Below are positions 35,101 through 44,240 of a DNA stretch of 64,000 nucleotides, piece after piece. This DNA is from an uncultured Prevotella sp. (GTDB lineage Bacteria; Bacteroidota; Bacteroidia; Bacteroidales; Bacteroidaceae): NCBI GenBank assembly GCA_905198745.1, contig CAJKDU010000004.1, positions 11,865 to 75,864 on the forward strand, given 5' to 3'. The notes under the pieces are model-generated. The model saw only the letters and a program-made list of their open reading frames with translations. It did no database searches and was not told where the DNA came from. The position numbers and the translations under genes are program-made. Every line of letters starts with the position of its first letter. Position 1 is the first letter of the stretch.

Positions 35101-36279
35101 CAGAAGATGGACAAGGTTGTGTTCAACATCCTGTCGAATGCCTTCAAGTACACACCAGCCGGCGGTACGATTACCGTAAGCATGCAGTTTGCCGACATGC
35201 TTACCATCCGCATTGCCGACACGGGTGTGGGCATACCCAAGGACAAGCGCAGCCAGCTGTTCAGCAGGTTCATGCAGAGCAACTACACGGGCGACAGTTT
35301 CGGCATAGGCCTGCACCTTGCCCATGAACTGGTGGGCGTGCACAAGGGCACCATAGCCTATGAGGAAAATCCTGGAGGTGGCTCTGTGTTCGTGGTACGC
35401 ATTCCTGTCGACAAGAGCACCTACGAGTCTTCCGACTTCCTCGTGGAGAGTAGTCCGATACTGGAAACCCGTGTGCCGGAAACCGAGAAGCCTTCGGCAT
35501 CAGCCGACGACGAGGCTCAGCGTGTGCCTCTCAACAAGCGCACCATCCTGCTGATAGAAGACGACAACGACGTGCGCGACTTCCTCCTTTCCGAACTGGG
35601 CAACTGTTTCGAGACTCTCTCTGCTGCTGACGGTAAGGAAGGACTTGCCAAGGCCAAGGAGAACGACGTCGACTTGATAGTAAGCGACGTGATGATGCCC
35701 GGCATGAACGGGTTCGAGGTGACCAAGCGGCTGAAGAACAGTTTCGAGACCAGTCATATTCCCATCATCCTGCTCACTGCCCTTGGCAACGACGAGAGTG
35801 TTCTTGAGGGAACGGAGTCGGGTGCCGACGCCTATATGGTGAAGCCCTTCAGTCCGCAGTTGCTCATTGCCCGCATCTTCCAATTGCTCGACCAAAGAGA
35901 GAAACTCAAGCAGAAGTTCGGCAAAGATCTCGAGTCTGTGCGTTCAAGCATGTGCGCCACCGACCAGGACCAGCTCTTCGTGCGTCGTCTCGACACCATC
36001 ATCTACGGCCGACTGGCCGACAAGGAACTCTCCGTGGAGAAGATAGCCGAACTGTTGCACCTGGGTCGCACCATGTTCTACAAGAAAGTGCGTGGCACCA
36101 CGGGCTATACCCCCAACGAGTATATCCGTGTCATCCGGTTGCGCAAGGCTGCCGAGATGCTCCGCAGTGGCGACAAGAACGTGTCTGAAGTGGCCTACGC
36201 CGTGGGCTTCGACAACCCTTACTACTTCAGCAAGTGCTTCAAAGACCAGTTCGGCATGCCGCCGTCGCAGTATAAGTAA
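32107..36279 (+). CDS. Hybrid two-component system regulator (HTCS) of the pectin locus
   Basis: This 1390-residue inner-membrane protein joins a periplasmic sensor to kinase, receiver and DNA-binding parts in one chain. A hydrophobic leader with a lipobox-like LAAC (Cys21) is followed by two-bladed-propeller repeats (IWISTYGNGLFVF, MWIGTFGKGLSVA, MWVGTSGGLVVF), a Y_Y_Y domain (about 755-835), one membrane helix (about 839-860), a histidine kinase with His891 (NIAHEFRTPLT) and an ATPase (NILSNAFKYTPAGG), a receiver with Asp1194 (LIVSDVMMPGMNG), and a C-terminal AraC-type helix-turn-helix. Start codon is TTG: no in-frame ATG comes before residue 70, and TTG gives a complete membrane leader. 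It should sense imported pectic oligosaccharides and switch on both susCD pairs. GH106 follows after 13 bases. Confidence 0.94.
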   Translation: MKRNIFRIACFFVVLFVLAACHRKNQEPIRKEAPQANSTAETDLVTLPIEVRAKKITLQDGLPSNTVNSMLQDQKGFLWFGTHNGLVRYDGNKMTVYCHDGLPTSIVDSRVKNIVEDRQYKKLWVYTSAELFSCIDMHTGNADNYLGNAERAGHYTSSKLTAPGTIWLWGKSDGALRVDYRDGHFRVEQFDKHNLGSSAIIHFDSISSHEVLLCTKDKAFVHDAHGLSCVSDGIGYQRTLPWKGRVLMVTDKGAVYDLYRRKLTFITRISLDKGERISGDMMQGNRWMIFTDHATWAVDPSRRTASRCSGEWNIPGGKVYTDNKNRRWIYNKTGTLRMVKGNRLVALNLLPNGETNYIDYERFRVVEDNHGLIWISTYGNGLFVFSHDLSQSQHFTADEKGESPIATNYLLRIIADRHDGVWVSSEYGGISHIQVMDKGVDRIFPNGNGHLDFSNVVRMVRKTPDGLMVSTRDGSLYHYSSDMSQMLGKSHFDANIYAFTQAQDGTKWIGTRGKGVYGVEGLDFGNRNVFCMAADNRQRMWIGTFGKGLSVATRHGKGYQVETFFADSVGLGEVRCIVNDRKGRMWVGTSGGLVVFYPDRFVKDHNAYRVYHRAYEIHDMMLDSRGTLWLAVPAVGLVRVEVADTPSFKTYDSNDGLVNNMVQAVVEGKDGYFWVATQKGVSCMDPKNGTFDNYMFDVNPMGNVYNENSAVCLDDGRILLGGNFGLTLITPSRLKHIDGQTDVVFTSYPYSDEIKLDYDNNSPTIDFSTLDYSDVNNVKYSYWLEGYEKGWSTPSSVSWATYKNLRPGTYRLHAKACYSDGDWGKESVLTIKVKAPIYLTAWAILLYVVLAGLVTGIVIRSVREKNELKSRIRLEQELTKYKLTFFTNIAHEFRTPLTLIQGALEKETRIMKANKWQPELEKTIRTMNKSAQRMLRLINQLLEFRKMQAGKLKLSLQETDAVMFVRNICQMFDDATESKHIDYRFESAESAHVMYLDRQKMDKVVFNILSNAFKYTPAGGTITVSMQFADMLTIRIADTGVGIPKDKRSQLFSRFMQSNYTGDSFGIGLHLAHELVGVHKGTIAYEENPGGGSVFVVRIPVDKSTYESSDFLVESSPILETRVPETEKPSASADDEAQRVPLNKRTILLIEDDNDVRDFLLSELGNCFETLSAADGKEGLAKAKENDVDLIVSDVMMPGMNGFEVTKRLKNSFETSHIPIILLTALGNDESVLEGTESGADAYMVKPFSPQLLIARIFQLLDQREKLKQKFGKDLESVRSSMCATDQDQLFVRRLDTIIYGRLADKELSVEKIAELLHLGRTMFYKKVRGTTGYTPNEYIRVIRLRKAAEMLRSGDKNVSEVAYAVGFDNPYYFSKCFKDQFGMPPSQYK

Positions 36280-36292
36280 TCCCTGATAAATC

Positions 36293-39200
36293 ATGAAGAA
36301 AACATTGTTATATCTGTCGCTCTTTCCTCTGTGCCTGTGGGCAGGAGGGGGGAGCGACGGTTCTTTCAGGAGAGCCGTCGCCTCGTTTGTACATCCGCAA
36401 GACACGTGCCGCACCAAGGTGTGGTGGTTTCATGGCGAGACCGAAACCACGAAGGAGGGCATTACCGCCGACCTGGAAGCCTATCGGCGTGCCGGGGTGG
36501 GCGGAGTGGTCTACTACGACCAGGTGCACGGCAAGGGTGGGGGTGCCTTCCCTGCCCTGTCGGCACCCTGGTGGCAGATGCTCAAGTTTGCCGCCGCCGA
36601 GGCACAGCGGCTCGGCCTTTCGTTTGAGGCAAACATCTCCGACGGCTACGTGGCAGGCGGTCCGTGGATAACACCCGACGATGCCATGAAACGCCTGGTG
36701 GCTACTGAGACCATTGTCAGTGGCAGACAGGTGCTGCGGCAACTGCCGTCGCCCGAAAGCAGATACGGATTTAAACAGGTGGCGGTGTTTGCCGTGCCTC
36801 TGGCAAAAGGTACCGACAAGGACAACCACATGGCGAAACCACTCGTCTCCAGCACCTTGCTCCCTTTTCCAGCCGACTCGCTCTTTTCTCCCGTCAAGTC
36901 GTTCTGCACCATTCCCTATCCCGGCAAAGGTAAGGAAGTGCAGGTGGTGATGGATTTCGGCAAGCCTTTCACGGCACGCCACATCACTTACCAAATCAAG
37001 GGAAGAGGGAAGAGTGCCACGGTGGCAATGAACATGCCGTCGTTGCCATCAGCCTCTTTCACGGGCGACGGCTACCAGCCACTGCCCGACATAGGTGAGC
37101 TGTGGTGCTCTGATGACGGTTTCCACTATCGCAAGGTCTGTGCTCTGAAACCCAACTATAGCGCGAACTCCGGCGGATGGCATCAGCGCACCGTCTCTTT
37201 TCCCGAGACCCGGGCACGATTCTTCTCGCTCGTGTTTCACGACTGGTCGCCCGTTACCGACAAGAACCGCAACCTCTACATTGGCAACATCACGCTTTCG
37301 CCTGTGGCGAAAATGAACCTTTGGGAAGAGAAGACAGGCGAATACTCCGAATATACAACCCTTGGCGACACGCCACCCTATACCTCTCGGGAAACAATAT
37401 CGCCCGACAAGGTGGTTGACGTGACCGACAAGGTGGATGCCCAGGGGCGGCTTTCGTGGAAGGCCCCCAAGGGCGAATGGCTTGTGCTCCGCTTTTGCCA
37501 GGTGCCCACGGGCGCCATGGTGAAGCATGCCCGGGCAGACTTCAAGGGCCTGGAGTGCGACAAACTCTCTGCAGCGGCTGCCACCAAGCATTGGCAACAC
37601 TTTGCCCAGCCCATCATCGACACGCTGCGCAATGCCGGTACACCGTTGCAGGGCATTGTCATGGACAGCCATGAGGCAGGACCGCAGAACTGGACGGAAG
37701 GATTCGACACAGCTTTCGCCCGACGGCGAGGCTACGACCTGCACCGCTATCTGCCGGCATTGGCTGGCTATGTGGTGGGCTCGGTGGCTGAGACCGAGGC
37801 TTTCTGCCACGACGTGCGCCGCACCATAGCCGATTTGATGGCCGACAACTATTACGGCATTTTCGACCGCCTGTGCCGCGCGAACGGCATTACGCTGACT
37901 GCACAGGCGTCGGGCAACGCACAGAACATCGTTTCGGACAACTTCCAGGCGAAGGGACATGTGGCTAAACCGCAAGGCGAATTCTGGGCAAAGCACGTGA
38001 ACGGAAGCTACGACATGAAGGAAGCTTCGTCGGCAGCCCATGTCTATGGCAAGCAGATAGCCTCTGCCGAAGCCTTTACCGACGCCACTTATCGCCACTC
38101 GCTTGCCGACCTGAAGAGCTTGGCAGACTTTGCCTATTGTTTCGGACTGAACGAGTTTGTGGTCTGTGCATCTGCCTACCAACCCTGGCTCGACAAGCGG
38201 CCGGGCAACACGGCCAACGGCAGACAGTATTGTTTGAACCGCAATAACACCTATTGGGAATACAGTCGGCCGTTCTGGGACTACCAGGCGCGTTGTGCCG
38301 GAGTGATGAGGCAGGGCAAGCCCGTGGCAGACCTTTGCGTGTATGCAGGCGACGACACGCCGATGAAGATGCTTTCCTACCGCCTGCCAGCCGTTCCCGA
38401 GGGCTACGATTTCGACGTGTGCACCACCGAGGGACTGCTCACGCGGACTACAGCAAGTGATGGAACTATTGCTTTGCCCGACGGCATGCGCTACCGGATG
38501 TTGGTGCTTGAGAAAGGCGCCAGGGTGCCCTACATGGCATTGAGACATATCGCCGACTTGGTGGAGCAAGGCGTACCTTTATGGGGAGAACGGCCTGTGC
38601 CGGCTACGTTGACAGACAGAGAGAATGTCGAATGCTATGACTTGCTGGCTGACAGCCTATGGGGCACGCCCACGGAAAGAGGCGTGAGGCGTTTCGGAAA
38701 GGGTCATGTGTATGCCGGCATGACGTTGGCTGAGGCTTTGATGCAGGAAGGCATAAAGCCGGACATGGCGCTCAAGAGCGGCAATAAGCCCGACAATAAG
38801 GTGTATTTTGCACATCGCGCCATGGACAAGGCCGACGTGTATTTCGTGTTCAACCATAGTAATGAAGTGTATGATGCCGCGACCCTCCTGCGCACTTCTC
38901 GCCGTAAGGTGGAGCGCTGGAATGTGGTGACGGGTGAAAGATTCCTCATTGATGGGGAGGAATCGGACGGACAACTGAAGTGCCGGCTCTCGCTGCAACC
39001 CCAGGAATCCTGTTTCCTGGTGGCTGTAGATTCCTCCGACGTGGTGTCGCCCTACGAAGCCTGCGCCCGTTTCCGGCATGTCAAGTCGCTGGAGGGTGCC
39101 TGGACAATAGATTTTGACAAACAATTGGGAGGTCCCGGAGAGGTCTTGGCCGACAGCTTGAAGGACTGGACACAGTCGGCAGACAACGGGGTGAAGTATT

Positions 39201-39550
39201 ACTCCGGTAAGGCTGTGTATGAAAAAGTCTTTAGTTTAGGCAAGGACATGCAGGGCGTTCCTTTGCATTTGCAGTGCACGCTTGCCAATGGCCTGGCAGC
39301 CGTCTATGTCAACAACCGGTATGCAGGCACCTTGTGGTGTGCGCCTTACAGACTGGACATATCTCCCTACGTGAAGAAGGGACGCAATCAGCTGCGCATT
39401 GAAGTGGTCAACTCGCTCTACAACCGAATGGTGGGCGATGCCGTTCATCCCGACCGGCAGACATATACCCAGGCGGTGCCTCCCATCGTGACGGCAGAAA
39501 CGCCGCTGGTTCCGTCGGGTGTCGTGGGACGGGTGAACTTGTTATTTTAG
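36293..39550 (+). CDS. GH106 alpha-L-rhamnosidase
   Basis: This 1085-residue secreted enzyme releases terminal alpha-L-rhamnose and matches glycoside hydrolase family 106. A signal peptide (about 1-20) precedes the typical opening RTKVWWFHGE, then YRRAGVGGVVYYDQ and SFEANISDGYVAGGPWI. Two glutamates fall at residues 461 (DSHEAGPQNWTEGF) and 593 (SAEAFTDATYRHS); these are the same numbers I recall for the catalytic pair of B. thetaiotaomicron BT0986, from memory and not checked. A galactose-binding-like domain closes the protein (ADNGVKYYSGKAVYEKVFSL onward). It starts 13 bases after the regulator gene, so sensor and enzyme are made from one transcript. A periplasmic or surface role on rhamnogalacturonan fragments is likely. 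Confidence 0.92.
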   Translation: MKKTLLYLSLFPLCLWAGGGSDGSFRRAVASFVHPQDTCRTKVWWFHGETETTKEGITADLEAYRRAGVGGVVYYDQVHGKGGGAFPALSAPWWQMLKFAAAEAQRLGLSFEANISDGYVAGGPWITPDDAMKRLVATETIVSGRQVLRQLPSPESRYGFKQVAVFAVPLAKGTDKDNHMAKPLVSSTLLPFPADSLFSPVKSFCTIPYPGKGKEVQVVMDFGKPFTARHITYQIKGRGKSATVAMNMPSLPSASFTGDGYQPLPDIGELWCSDDGFHYRKVCALKPNYSANSGGWHQRTVSFPETRARFFSLVFHDWSPVTDKNRNLYIGNITLSPVAKMNLWEEKTGEYSEYTTLGDTPPYTSRETISPDKVVDVTDKVDAQGRLSWKAPKGEWLVLRFCQVPTGAMVKHARADFKGLECDKLSAAAATKHWQHFAQPIIDTLRNAGTPLQGIVMDSHEAGPQNWTEGFDTAFARRRGYDLHRYLPALAGYVVGSVAETEAFCHDVRRTIADLMADNYYGIFDRLCRANGITLTAQASGNAQNIVSDNFQAKGHVAKPQGEFWAKHVNGSYDMKEASSAAHVYGKQIASAEAFTDATYRHSLADLKSLADFAYCFGLNEFVVCASAYQPWLDKRPGNTANGRQYCLNRNNTYWEYSRPFWDYQARCAGVMRQGKPVADLCVYAGDDTPMKMLSYRLPAVPEGYDFDVCTTEGLLTRTTASDGTIALPDGMRYRMLVLEKGARVPYMALRHIADLVEQGVPLWGERPVPATLTDRENVECYDLLADSLWGTPTERGVRRFGKGHVYAGMTLAEALMQEGIKPDMALKSGNKPDNKVYFAHRAMDKADVYFVFNHSNEVYDAATLLRTSRRKVERWNVVTGERFLIDGEESDGQLKCRLSLQPQESCFLVAVDSSDVVSPYEACARFRHVKSLEGAWTIDFDKQLGGPGEVLADSLKDWTQSADNGVKYYSGKAVYEKVFSLGKDMQGVPLHLQCTLANGLAAVYVNNRYAGTLWCAPYRLDISPYVKKGRNQLRIEVVNSLYNRMVGDAVHPDRQTYTQAVPPIVTAETPLVPSGVVGRVNLLF

Positions 39551-39616
39551 CACAGGGGAAGGTTATGCGACTGTCATGGCAAGCACCTTCTTGAAAAAGT
39601 GAACTCGTTATATTGG

Positions 39617-39661
39617 CACAAAAGAAAGGCGGCGTGGAATCCATCGGGATTTCACGCCGCC
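39617..39661 (-). terminator. Terminator of the GH28 gene (minus strand)
   Basis: Stem GGCGGCGTG... / ...CACGCCGCC spans 39628-39661 (15 bp with one G-T pair). On the minus strand it is followed by TTTCTTTTGT, so it ends the GH28 transcript; it may also block the convergent GH106 transcript. Confidence 0.8.
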
Positions 39662-39685
39662 AAGTGTTAGTTGTTTGTAGTTATA

Positions 39686-41017
39686 TTATTTTATGGCCTT
39701 TCCGTTTACCTTCACGTTTTTCAGTCGGCAACTGCCGAGGAAGGAAGTGTCCATCTGGCCCTCGGGGTCTTTGGCATTGATGTTTTCAAAGACAAATGAG
39801 CCAAGGTCGTACTTCTCTGAGGGCTCCATGCTGTAGAACCGTTCGGTGCTTTCCACGTCGATGTTGCGCATAGTCACGTTGTTTACCTTGGAACGCGGCA
39901 TGTCCTTACGGTCTTTCTTGTCGTAGAATTGAGTCCAGATGCGGGTGCGAATGCCGTAACGGGTGAAGCCCTTACAGTTTTCCGCCAACACATTCTCGTA
40001 GCGTTGTGGTGTGTCGGGACGCATCTTGAAAAGCAGGATGTTGCTTGTGCCGTTGAACAGGCAGTTGCGGATGATGATGTTGCTTGCGTCGTAACATTCG
40101 CTTCCGAAGGTCACGCCGCCGCCAGCCTTCTTGAAGTAGCAGTTCTGCACAATGATGTTGCGGCATGGGCCGTTGCTCGGATCCTTGTCGACGAAAGTTC
40201 CTTTGCCGCCCTTGATGCACACGCCGTCATCGTTCACGTTCACCCAACAGCTGTTCACGAGCATGTCCTCACAGGCGTCAATGTCGAGTGCATCGGTGCT
40301 GGGACCCTTGGGATAGCCCTCGGTAGGTGCAAAGATGTAGACACCCAGATACTTCACGCGTTTGCATTTATAGAGGTGATTGGTCCAGAATCCGGAGAAT
40401 ATCATGCGGATGCCGCTCACGGTAACGTCGGTGGAATTGGCTATGTAGACCAGACGCGGACGCAAGGCTTCGAGATTGGTGCACTTGGGAATCACCTTGC
40501 GGCGGAGCCAGAACTCGTCGTAGAACTTCAGTCCGTTGCCGTTGAGTGTGCCCTTTCCGGCAATCTTGAAGCCGTTGTTGTGTTCGGCATTGATAAGACC
40601 GGCGAAATAGTTGAGCGTTTGTCCTTCCAGTCGGGTCTTGATTATCTGGTAGTGGGTGATGGCATCGCTGCCCTTGAGGGTGGCCTTGTCGGCAAGCCAA
40701 AGGTTGGTGCCCTGCTTGAAGAAGAGTGAGCCCGTGAGATAGGTTCCCTCGGGAACCACCACTACGCCACCACCATTTTTATAGCAAAGGTCGATGACCT
40801 TCTGTATTTTCTCCGTTTGCAAAACAGTGGAGTCGTTGACCACTCCATAGTCAGTGATGACATACTGCTTGCCCATCTGGGCGAGTTCTGTGCGGGTAGT
40901 GTCGGCAAACCATGTGGAGATGGGTGTGCCGTCTGGGAAAGTTGCTTGTTTGGCTTTTCCGAAAGCCATTGTGCACGTGGCAAGAGCCAGGAGAATGGCG
41001 AAAGTCAATTTTCTCAT
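39686..41017 (-). CDS. GH28 polygalacturonase / rhamnogalacturonan galacturonidase
   Basis: This 443-residue secreted beta-helix enzyme hydrolyses galacturonic acid links in pectin. The signal peptide ends near residue 20 (MAFGKA). The catalytic Asp pair is present as NVNDDGVCIKGG (Asp263-Asp264), and the upstream family motif NTD reads STDALDID (Asp242). The GHG motif is replaced by FGSECYDAS (residues 304-312) and the RIK motif by RTRIW, patterns seen in exo-acting or rhamnogalacturonan-specific members rather than in classic endo-polygalacturonases. It is the only protein gene on the minus strand in this window and converges with GH106, so it has its own promoter. An exo-galacturonidase role on rhamnogalacturonan oligomers, paired with the rhamnosidase, is inferred. 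Confidence 0.9.
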   Translation of the reverse strand: MRKLTFAILLALATCTMAFGKAKQATFPDGTPISTWFADTTRTELAQMGKQYVITDYGVVNDSTVLQTEKIQKVIDLCYKNGGGVVVVPEGTYLTGSLFFKQGTNLWLADKATLKGSDAITHYQIIKTRLEGQTLNYFAGLINAEHNNGFKIAGKGTLNGNGLKFYDEFWLRRKVIPKCTNLEALRPRLVYIANSTDVTVSGIRMIFSGFWTNHLYKCKRVKYLGVYIFAPTEGYPKGPSTDALDIDACEDMLVNSCWVNVNDDGVCIKGGKGTFVDKDPSNGPCRNIIVQNCYFKKAGGGVTFGSECYDASNIIIRNCLFNGTSNILLFKMRPDTPQRYENVLAENCKGFTRYGIRTRIWTQFYDKKDRKDMPRSKVNNVTMRNIDVESTERFYSMEPSEKYDLGSFVFENINAKDPEGQMDTSFLGSCRLKNVKVNGKAIK

Positions 41018-41059
41018 GTGTGTTCTTTAATATGTAATTGGATTGTTGTAATTATGCTG

Positions 41060-41067
41060 CAAAGGTA
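41060..41067 (-). promoter_or_regulatory. -7 promoter element of GH28 (minus strand)
   Basis: On the minus strand this reads TACCTTTG, matching TAnnTTTG, about 43 bases before the GH28 start. Confidence 0.5.
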
Positions 41068-41331
41068 ATGAACGTGGCCGGCTTCCGACCTAAAAAAATA
41101 TTCACAAGCATCTAAAATCATACAATAAATATACATAAATTCCGTATATTTCTTGGTAAATACCTGATACCTGTGCAGAAAGAACACACGGAATGGATGA
41201 CTGCGAACGCTGTAGGACATGGCTGCATATAGGGTGCATCGCCTCGGAAGCCCCCTATATAATGAGGTGGATTTAAACACATAATACAAAATTAATATCC
41301 TTCTTTCATCGTGTATTCCATCCATTTCCAC

Positions 41332-41339
41332 TATCTTTG
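41332..41339 (+). promoter_or_regulatory. -7 promoter element of fkp
   Basis: TATCTTTG matches TAnnTTTG and ends 21 bases before the fkp start. Confidence 0.55.
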
Positions 41340-41360
41340 CACAAAATTAAGACATAACGC

Positions 41361-44219
41361 ATGGCAATGAAAAAACTTTTATCTCTTCCTCCCAATTTGG
41401 TAGAATGTTTCTATGACCTTGAAAATGCAGGTCGCGACGAATGGTTTTGCACATCAGATCCCATCGGGCACAAGCTTGGTTCCGGCGGCGGAACCACCTG
41501 GCTGTTGGATGCATGCTACCGGGATGAGGCTCGGGAAGATGCTTCTTTTGCAGACTGGCTGTCGCGGGAGAAGCGTATTCTTCTGCATGCAGGAGGACAG
41601 AGTCGGCGGTTGCCAGCCTATGCCCCTTCCGGGAAAATACTGACTCCGATACCCGTGTTCCGCTGGAAACGGGGACAAAGGCTCACACAGAATCTCCTTT
41701 CTTTACAGTTGCCCCTTTATGAGGAAATCATGAAGAAGGCTCCAGCATCGCTCCACACGCTCATTGCGAGTGGCGATGTGTACATCCGCGCCGAAGAGCC
41801 CCTGCAGGAAATTCCCGAAGCCGACGTGGTTTGCTATGGATTGTGGGCAGACCCTGACCTGTGTAAGGATCATGGCGTGTTCGTGATGCGGAGGGACAAT
41901 GTCTCGCAACTCGACTTCATGCTCCAAAAGCCAAGCGTGGAAGAGATGGGCAAACTCATGGACAAGTATCTCTTCCTGATGGACATCGGCATTTGGATTC
42001 TGAGCGACAGGGCCATCGAACTGATGCGCCGCCATTCCCTCAACGCCAAGGGAGAAATAGACAACTATGACATGTATGGTGAGTTCGGACTGACATTGGG
42101 CAATCATCCCGTACTGAAGGATGCCGAACTGAACGGACTCAAGACGGTCATTCTGCCTCTGCCCGGCGGCAGGTTCTACCATTACGGCACCAGCCGGGAG
42201 ATGATTTCTTCTACGGTAGACGTGCAGAACCTTGTTACCGACCAGCGTGAAATCATGCTCCGCAAGGCGAAACCTCATCCCGCCATGTTCGTGCAGAATG
42301 CACAGGTGGACCTCAAACTGAAACCGGAGAATGCGGACACGTGGATAGAAAACAGCCATGTGGGCAAGGGATGGAACCTTGCGTCGCACAACATCATTAC
42401 TGGCGTGCCGCAGAACAACTGGAACCTGACCCTCCGTGAAGGCATGTGTGTGGATGTGGTTCCGGTAGGGGAGAAAGACTTCGCGGTCAGACCCTATGGA
42501 TACAATGACAAGTTCAAGGGCAAACTTTCAGCCCCGTCGACCACTTATCTTGGCGCACCTTTTAGCGAATGGGCTGCACAGCGAGGCATAGATCTCGGCA
42601 GCATTGCCTATTCGGGAGCCGAAGACATACAGTCTGCCCGCATCTTTGCCATCTGCGACAATGTGGAGGATATGGGCAAGGTGATGCAGTTCGTGATTGG
42701 TGATGACCTGGGTGAAGGCAAACTCCTGTGGGAGAAGGCAGACAAATATTCGGCAGACGAAATTTCGGCCTATGCCAATCTGAGCCGTCTTGCCGCTCAG
42801 CGCAAGGCCTTCCGCAAGCAGAACTGGACTGCCTTGGCGGCGAATTACCGCCAAAGTGTGTTCTACCAGCTGAACTTGGAAGAGGCCGCCCATGCATTTG
42901 CCGAAGAAAATATCTCATTGCCCGAAGCATTGCCCGACAGTGCCAACCGCATGGAGCGCATCAGCGACAGCATGTTCCGCTCGAGAACATGCATGCTGAA
43001 GGGTGACGAGAAACAGGCTCGTGGCTTTGAAGACAAGGCTTTCGCACTGATGCGCGAGGGACTCACCTCGACCATCAGTCATCAACAGTCGCCCCACCTC
43101 TCGGTCTATGCCGACCAGATAGTGTGGAGTCGCAGTCCGGTTCGCATAGATGTGGCTGGCGGCTGGACAGACACTCCGCCTTACAGTCTGATGGAGGGTG
43201 GAAACGTGGTCAACCTCGCCATAGAACTCAACGGACAACCTCCGTTGCAGGTTTACGTGAAGCCTTCGAAAGAATATCGGGTGACCATGCGCTCCATTGA
43301 CCTGGGAGCCATGGAGGTGATTAGCTCCTATGAAGAACTCAGTCAATTCAACAAGGTGGGTTCTCCATTCTCCATTCCGAAGGCGGCGCTGGCCTTGGCA
43401 GGATTCCTGCCCGGCTATTGTGCCGAGCACTACGAGAGTCTGGAGCAGCAACTGAAAGCTTTCGGTTCGGGTATCGAGATTACCTTGCTCTCTGCCATAC
43501 CCGCCGGTTCGGGTCTGGGCACGTCTTCCATCCTCTCGTCTACGGTGCTTGGCGGATTGAACGACTTCTGCGGATTGGGCTGGGACAAGCATGAAATTGC
43601 CGACCGCACGCTCATCCTTGAGCAGTTGCTCACCACTGGAGGCGGTTGGCAAGACCAGTATGGCGGAGTGCTCGAGGGCATCAAACTCCTGCAGACAGAG
43701 GCTGGTTGGGCGCAACGTCCTTTGACGCGCTGGTTGCCCGAGCAGTTGTTTCGCCAACCGGAATATACCGGTTGCCATCTGTTGTATTACACAGGCATCA
43801 CGCGTACTGCGAAAAACATTCTTGCTGAAATAGTTCGCGGCATGTTCCTCAACGAAACGGAACGGCTCGACCTGCTCCGGCAGATGAAACAGCATGCCCT
43901 TGACTTGGCTGCTGCCGTTCAAGCCAACGACTTTGAAGCCTATGGCCGTATGGTGCGCAAGACGTGGAACCAAAACCAGGCGCTCGACGCAGGCACCAAT
44001 CCGCCGGCAGTGAAGCAACTGACCGATATGATTGACGACCTGTGTCTCGGCTACAAACTGCCCGGCGCTGGCGGAGGCGGCTATCTCTATATGGTGGCAA
44101 AAGACCCGGATGCGGCTGCCCGCATACGCAGGGTGCTCAATGAAAACAGACTCAACTCGCTGGCGCGCTTTGTCGACATGCGCCTTTCGGACAAGGGACT
44201 CGAGACAAGCCGTAGCTAA
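41361..44219 (+). CDS. fkp: Bifunctional L-fucokinase / GDP-L-fucose pyrophosphorylase
   Basis: This 952-residue cytoplasmic enzyme phosphorylates L-fucose and then makes GDP-L-fucose, the salvage route first described in Bacteroides fragilis. The N-terminal half is the pyrophosphorylase, with the nucleotide-binding loop HAGGQSRRLPAYAPSGK near residue 77 and hexapeptide-like repeats (VDLKLKPENADTWIENSHVGKGW) near 315. The C-terminal part from about 590 is a GHMP kinase: VRIDVAGGWTDTPPYS, the phosphate loop AGSGLGTSSILSS near 714 and GAGGGGYLYM near 905. Length agrees with the B. fragilis protein. ATG 41361 is used; ATG 41367 is equally possible. The fucose permease follows after 21 bases. Together they would feed host or plant fucose into capsule and glycoprotein synthesis. 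Confidence 0.96.
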   Translation: MAMKKLLSLPPNLVECFYDLENAGRDEWFCTSDPIGHKLGSGGGTTWLLDACYRDEAREDASFADWLSREKRILLHAGGQSRRLPAYAPSGKILTPIPVFRWKRGQRLTQNLLSLQLPLYEEIMKKAPASLHTLIASGDVYIRAEEPLQEIPEADVVCYGLWADPDLCKDHGVFVMRRDNVSQLDFMLQKPSVEEMGKLMDKYLFLMDIGIWILSDRAIELMRRHSLNAKGEIDNYDMYGEFGLTLGNHPVLKDAELNGLKTVILPLPGGRFYHYGTSREMISSTVDVQNLVTDQREIMLRKAKPHPAMFVQNAQVDLKLKPENADTWIENSHVGKGWNLASHNIITGVPQNNWNLTLREGMCVDVVPVGEKDFAVRPYGYNDKFKGKLSAPSTTYLGAPFSEWAAQRGIDLGSIAYSGAEDIQSARIFAICDNVEDMGKVMQFVIGDDLGEGKLLWEKADKYSADEISAYANLSRLAAQRKAFRKQNWTALAANYRQSVFYQLNLEEAAHAFAEENISLPEALPDSANRMERISDSMFRSRTCMLKGDEKQARGFEDKAFALMREGLTSTISHQQSPHLSVYADQIVWSRSPVRIDVAGGWTDTPPYSLMEGGNVVNLAIELNGQPPLQVYVKPSKEYRVTMRSIDLGAMEVISSYEELSQFNKVGSPFSIPKAALALAGFLPGYCAEHYESLEQQLKAFGSGIEITLLSAIPAGSGLGTSSILSSTVLGGLNDFCGLGWDKHEIADRTLILEQLLTTGGGWQDQYGGVLEGIKLLQTEAGWAQRPLTRWLPEQLFRQPEYTGCHLLYYTGITRTAKNILAEIVRGMFLNETERLDLLRQMKQHALDLAAAVQANDFEAYGRMVRKTWNQNQALDAGTNPPAVKQLTDMIDDLCLGYKLPGAGGGGYLYMVAKDPDAAARIRRVLNENRLNSLARFVDMRLSDKGLETSRS

Positions 44220-44240
44220 AACAACAATAGAAGAAACTTT

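Larger units (their letters stand above)
41018..41360. other. Divergent intergenic region between GH28 and fkp
   Basis: This 343-base AT-rich gap carries the minus-strand promoter of GH28 at one end and the plus-strand promoter of fkp at the other. I see no gene, no copy of the dispersed repeats and no convincing shared operator. Confidence 0.6.

Noticed and set aside
31975..35343. An open frame of about 1120 codons on the minus strand opposite the hybrid regulator
   Set aside because: The plus-strand frame has complete, ordered domains. The antisense frame is rich in His, Val and Ala in the pattern expected from codon bias on the other strand and shows no domain.
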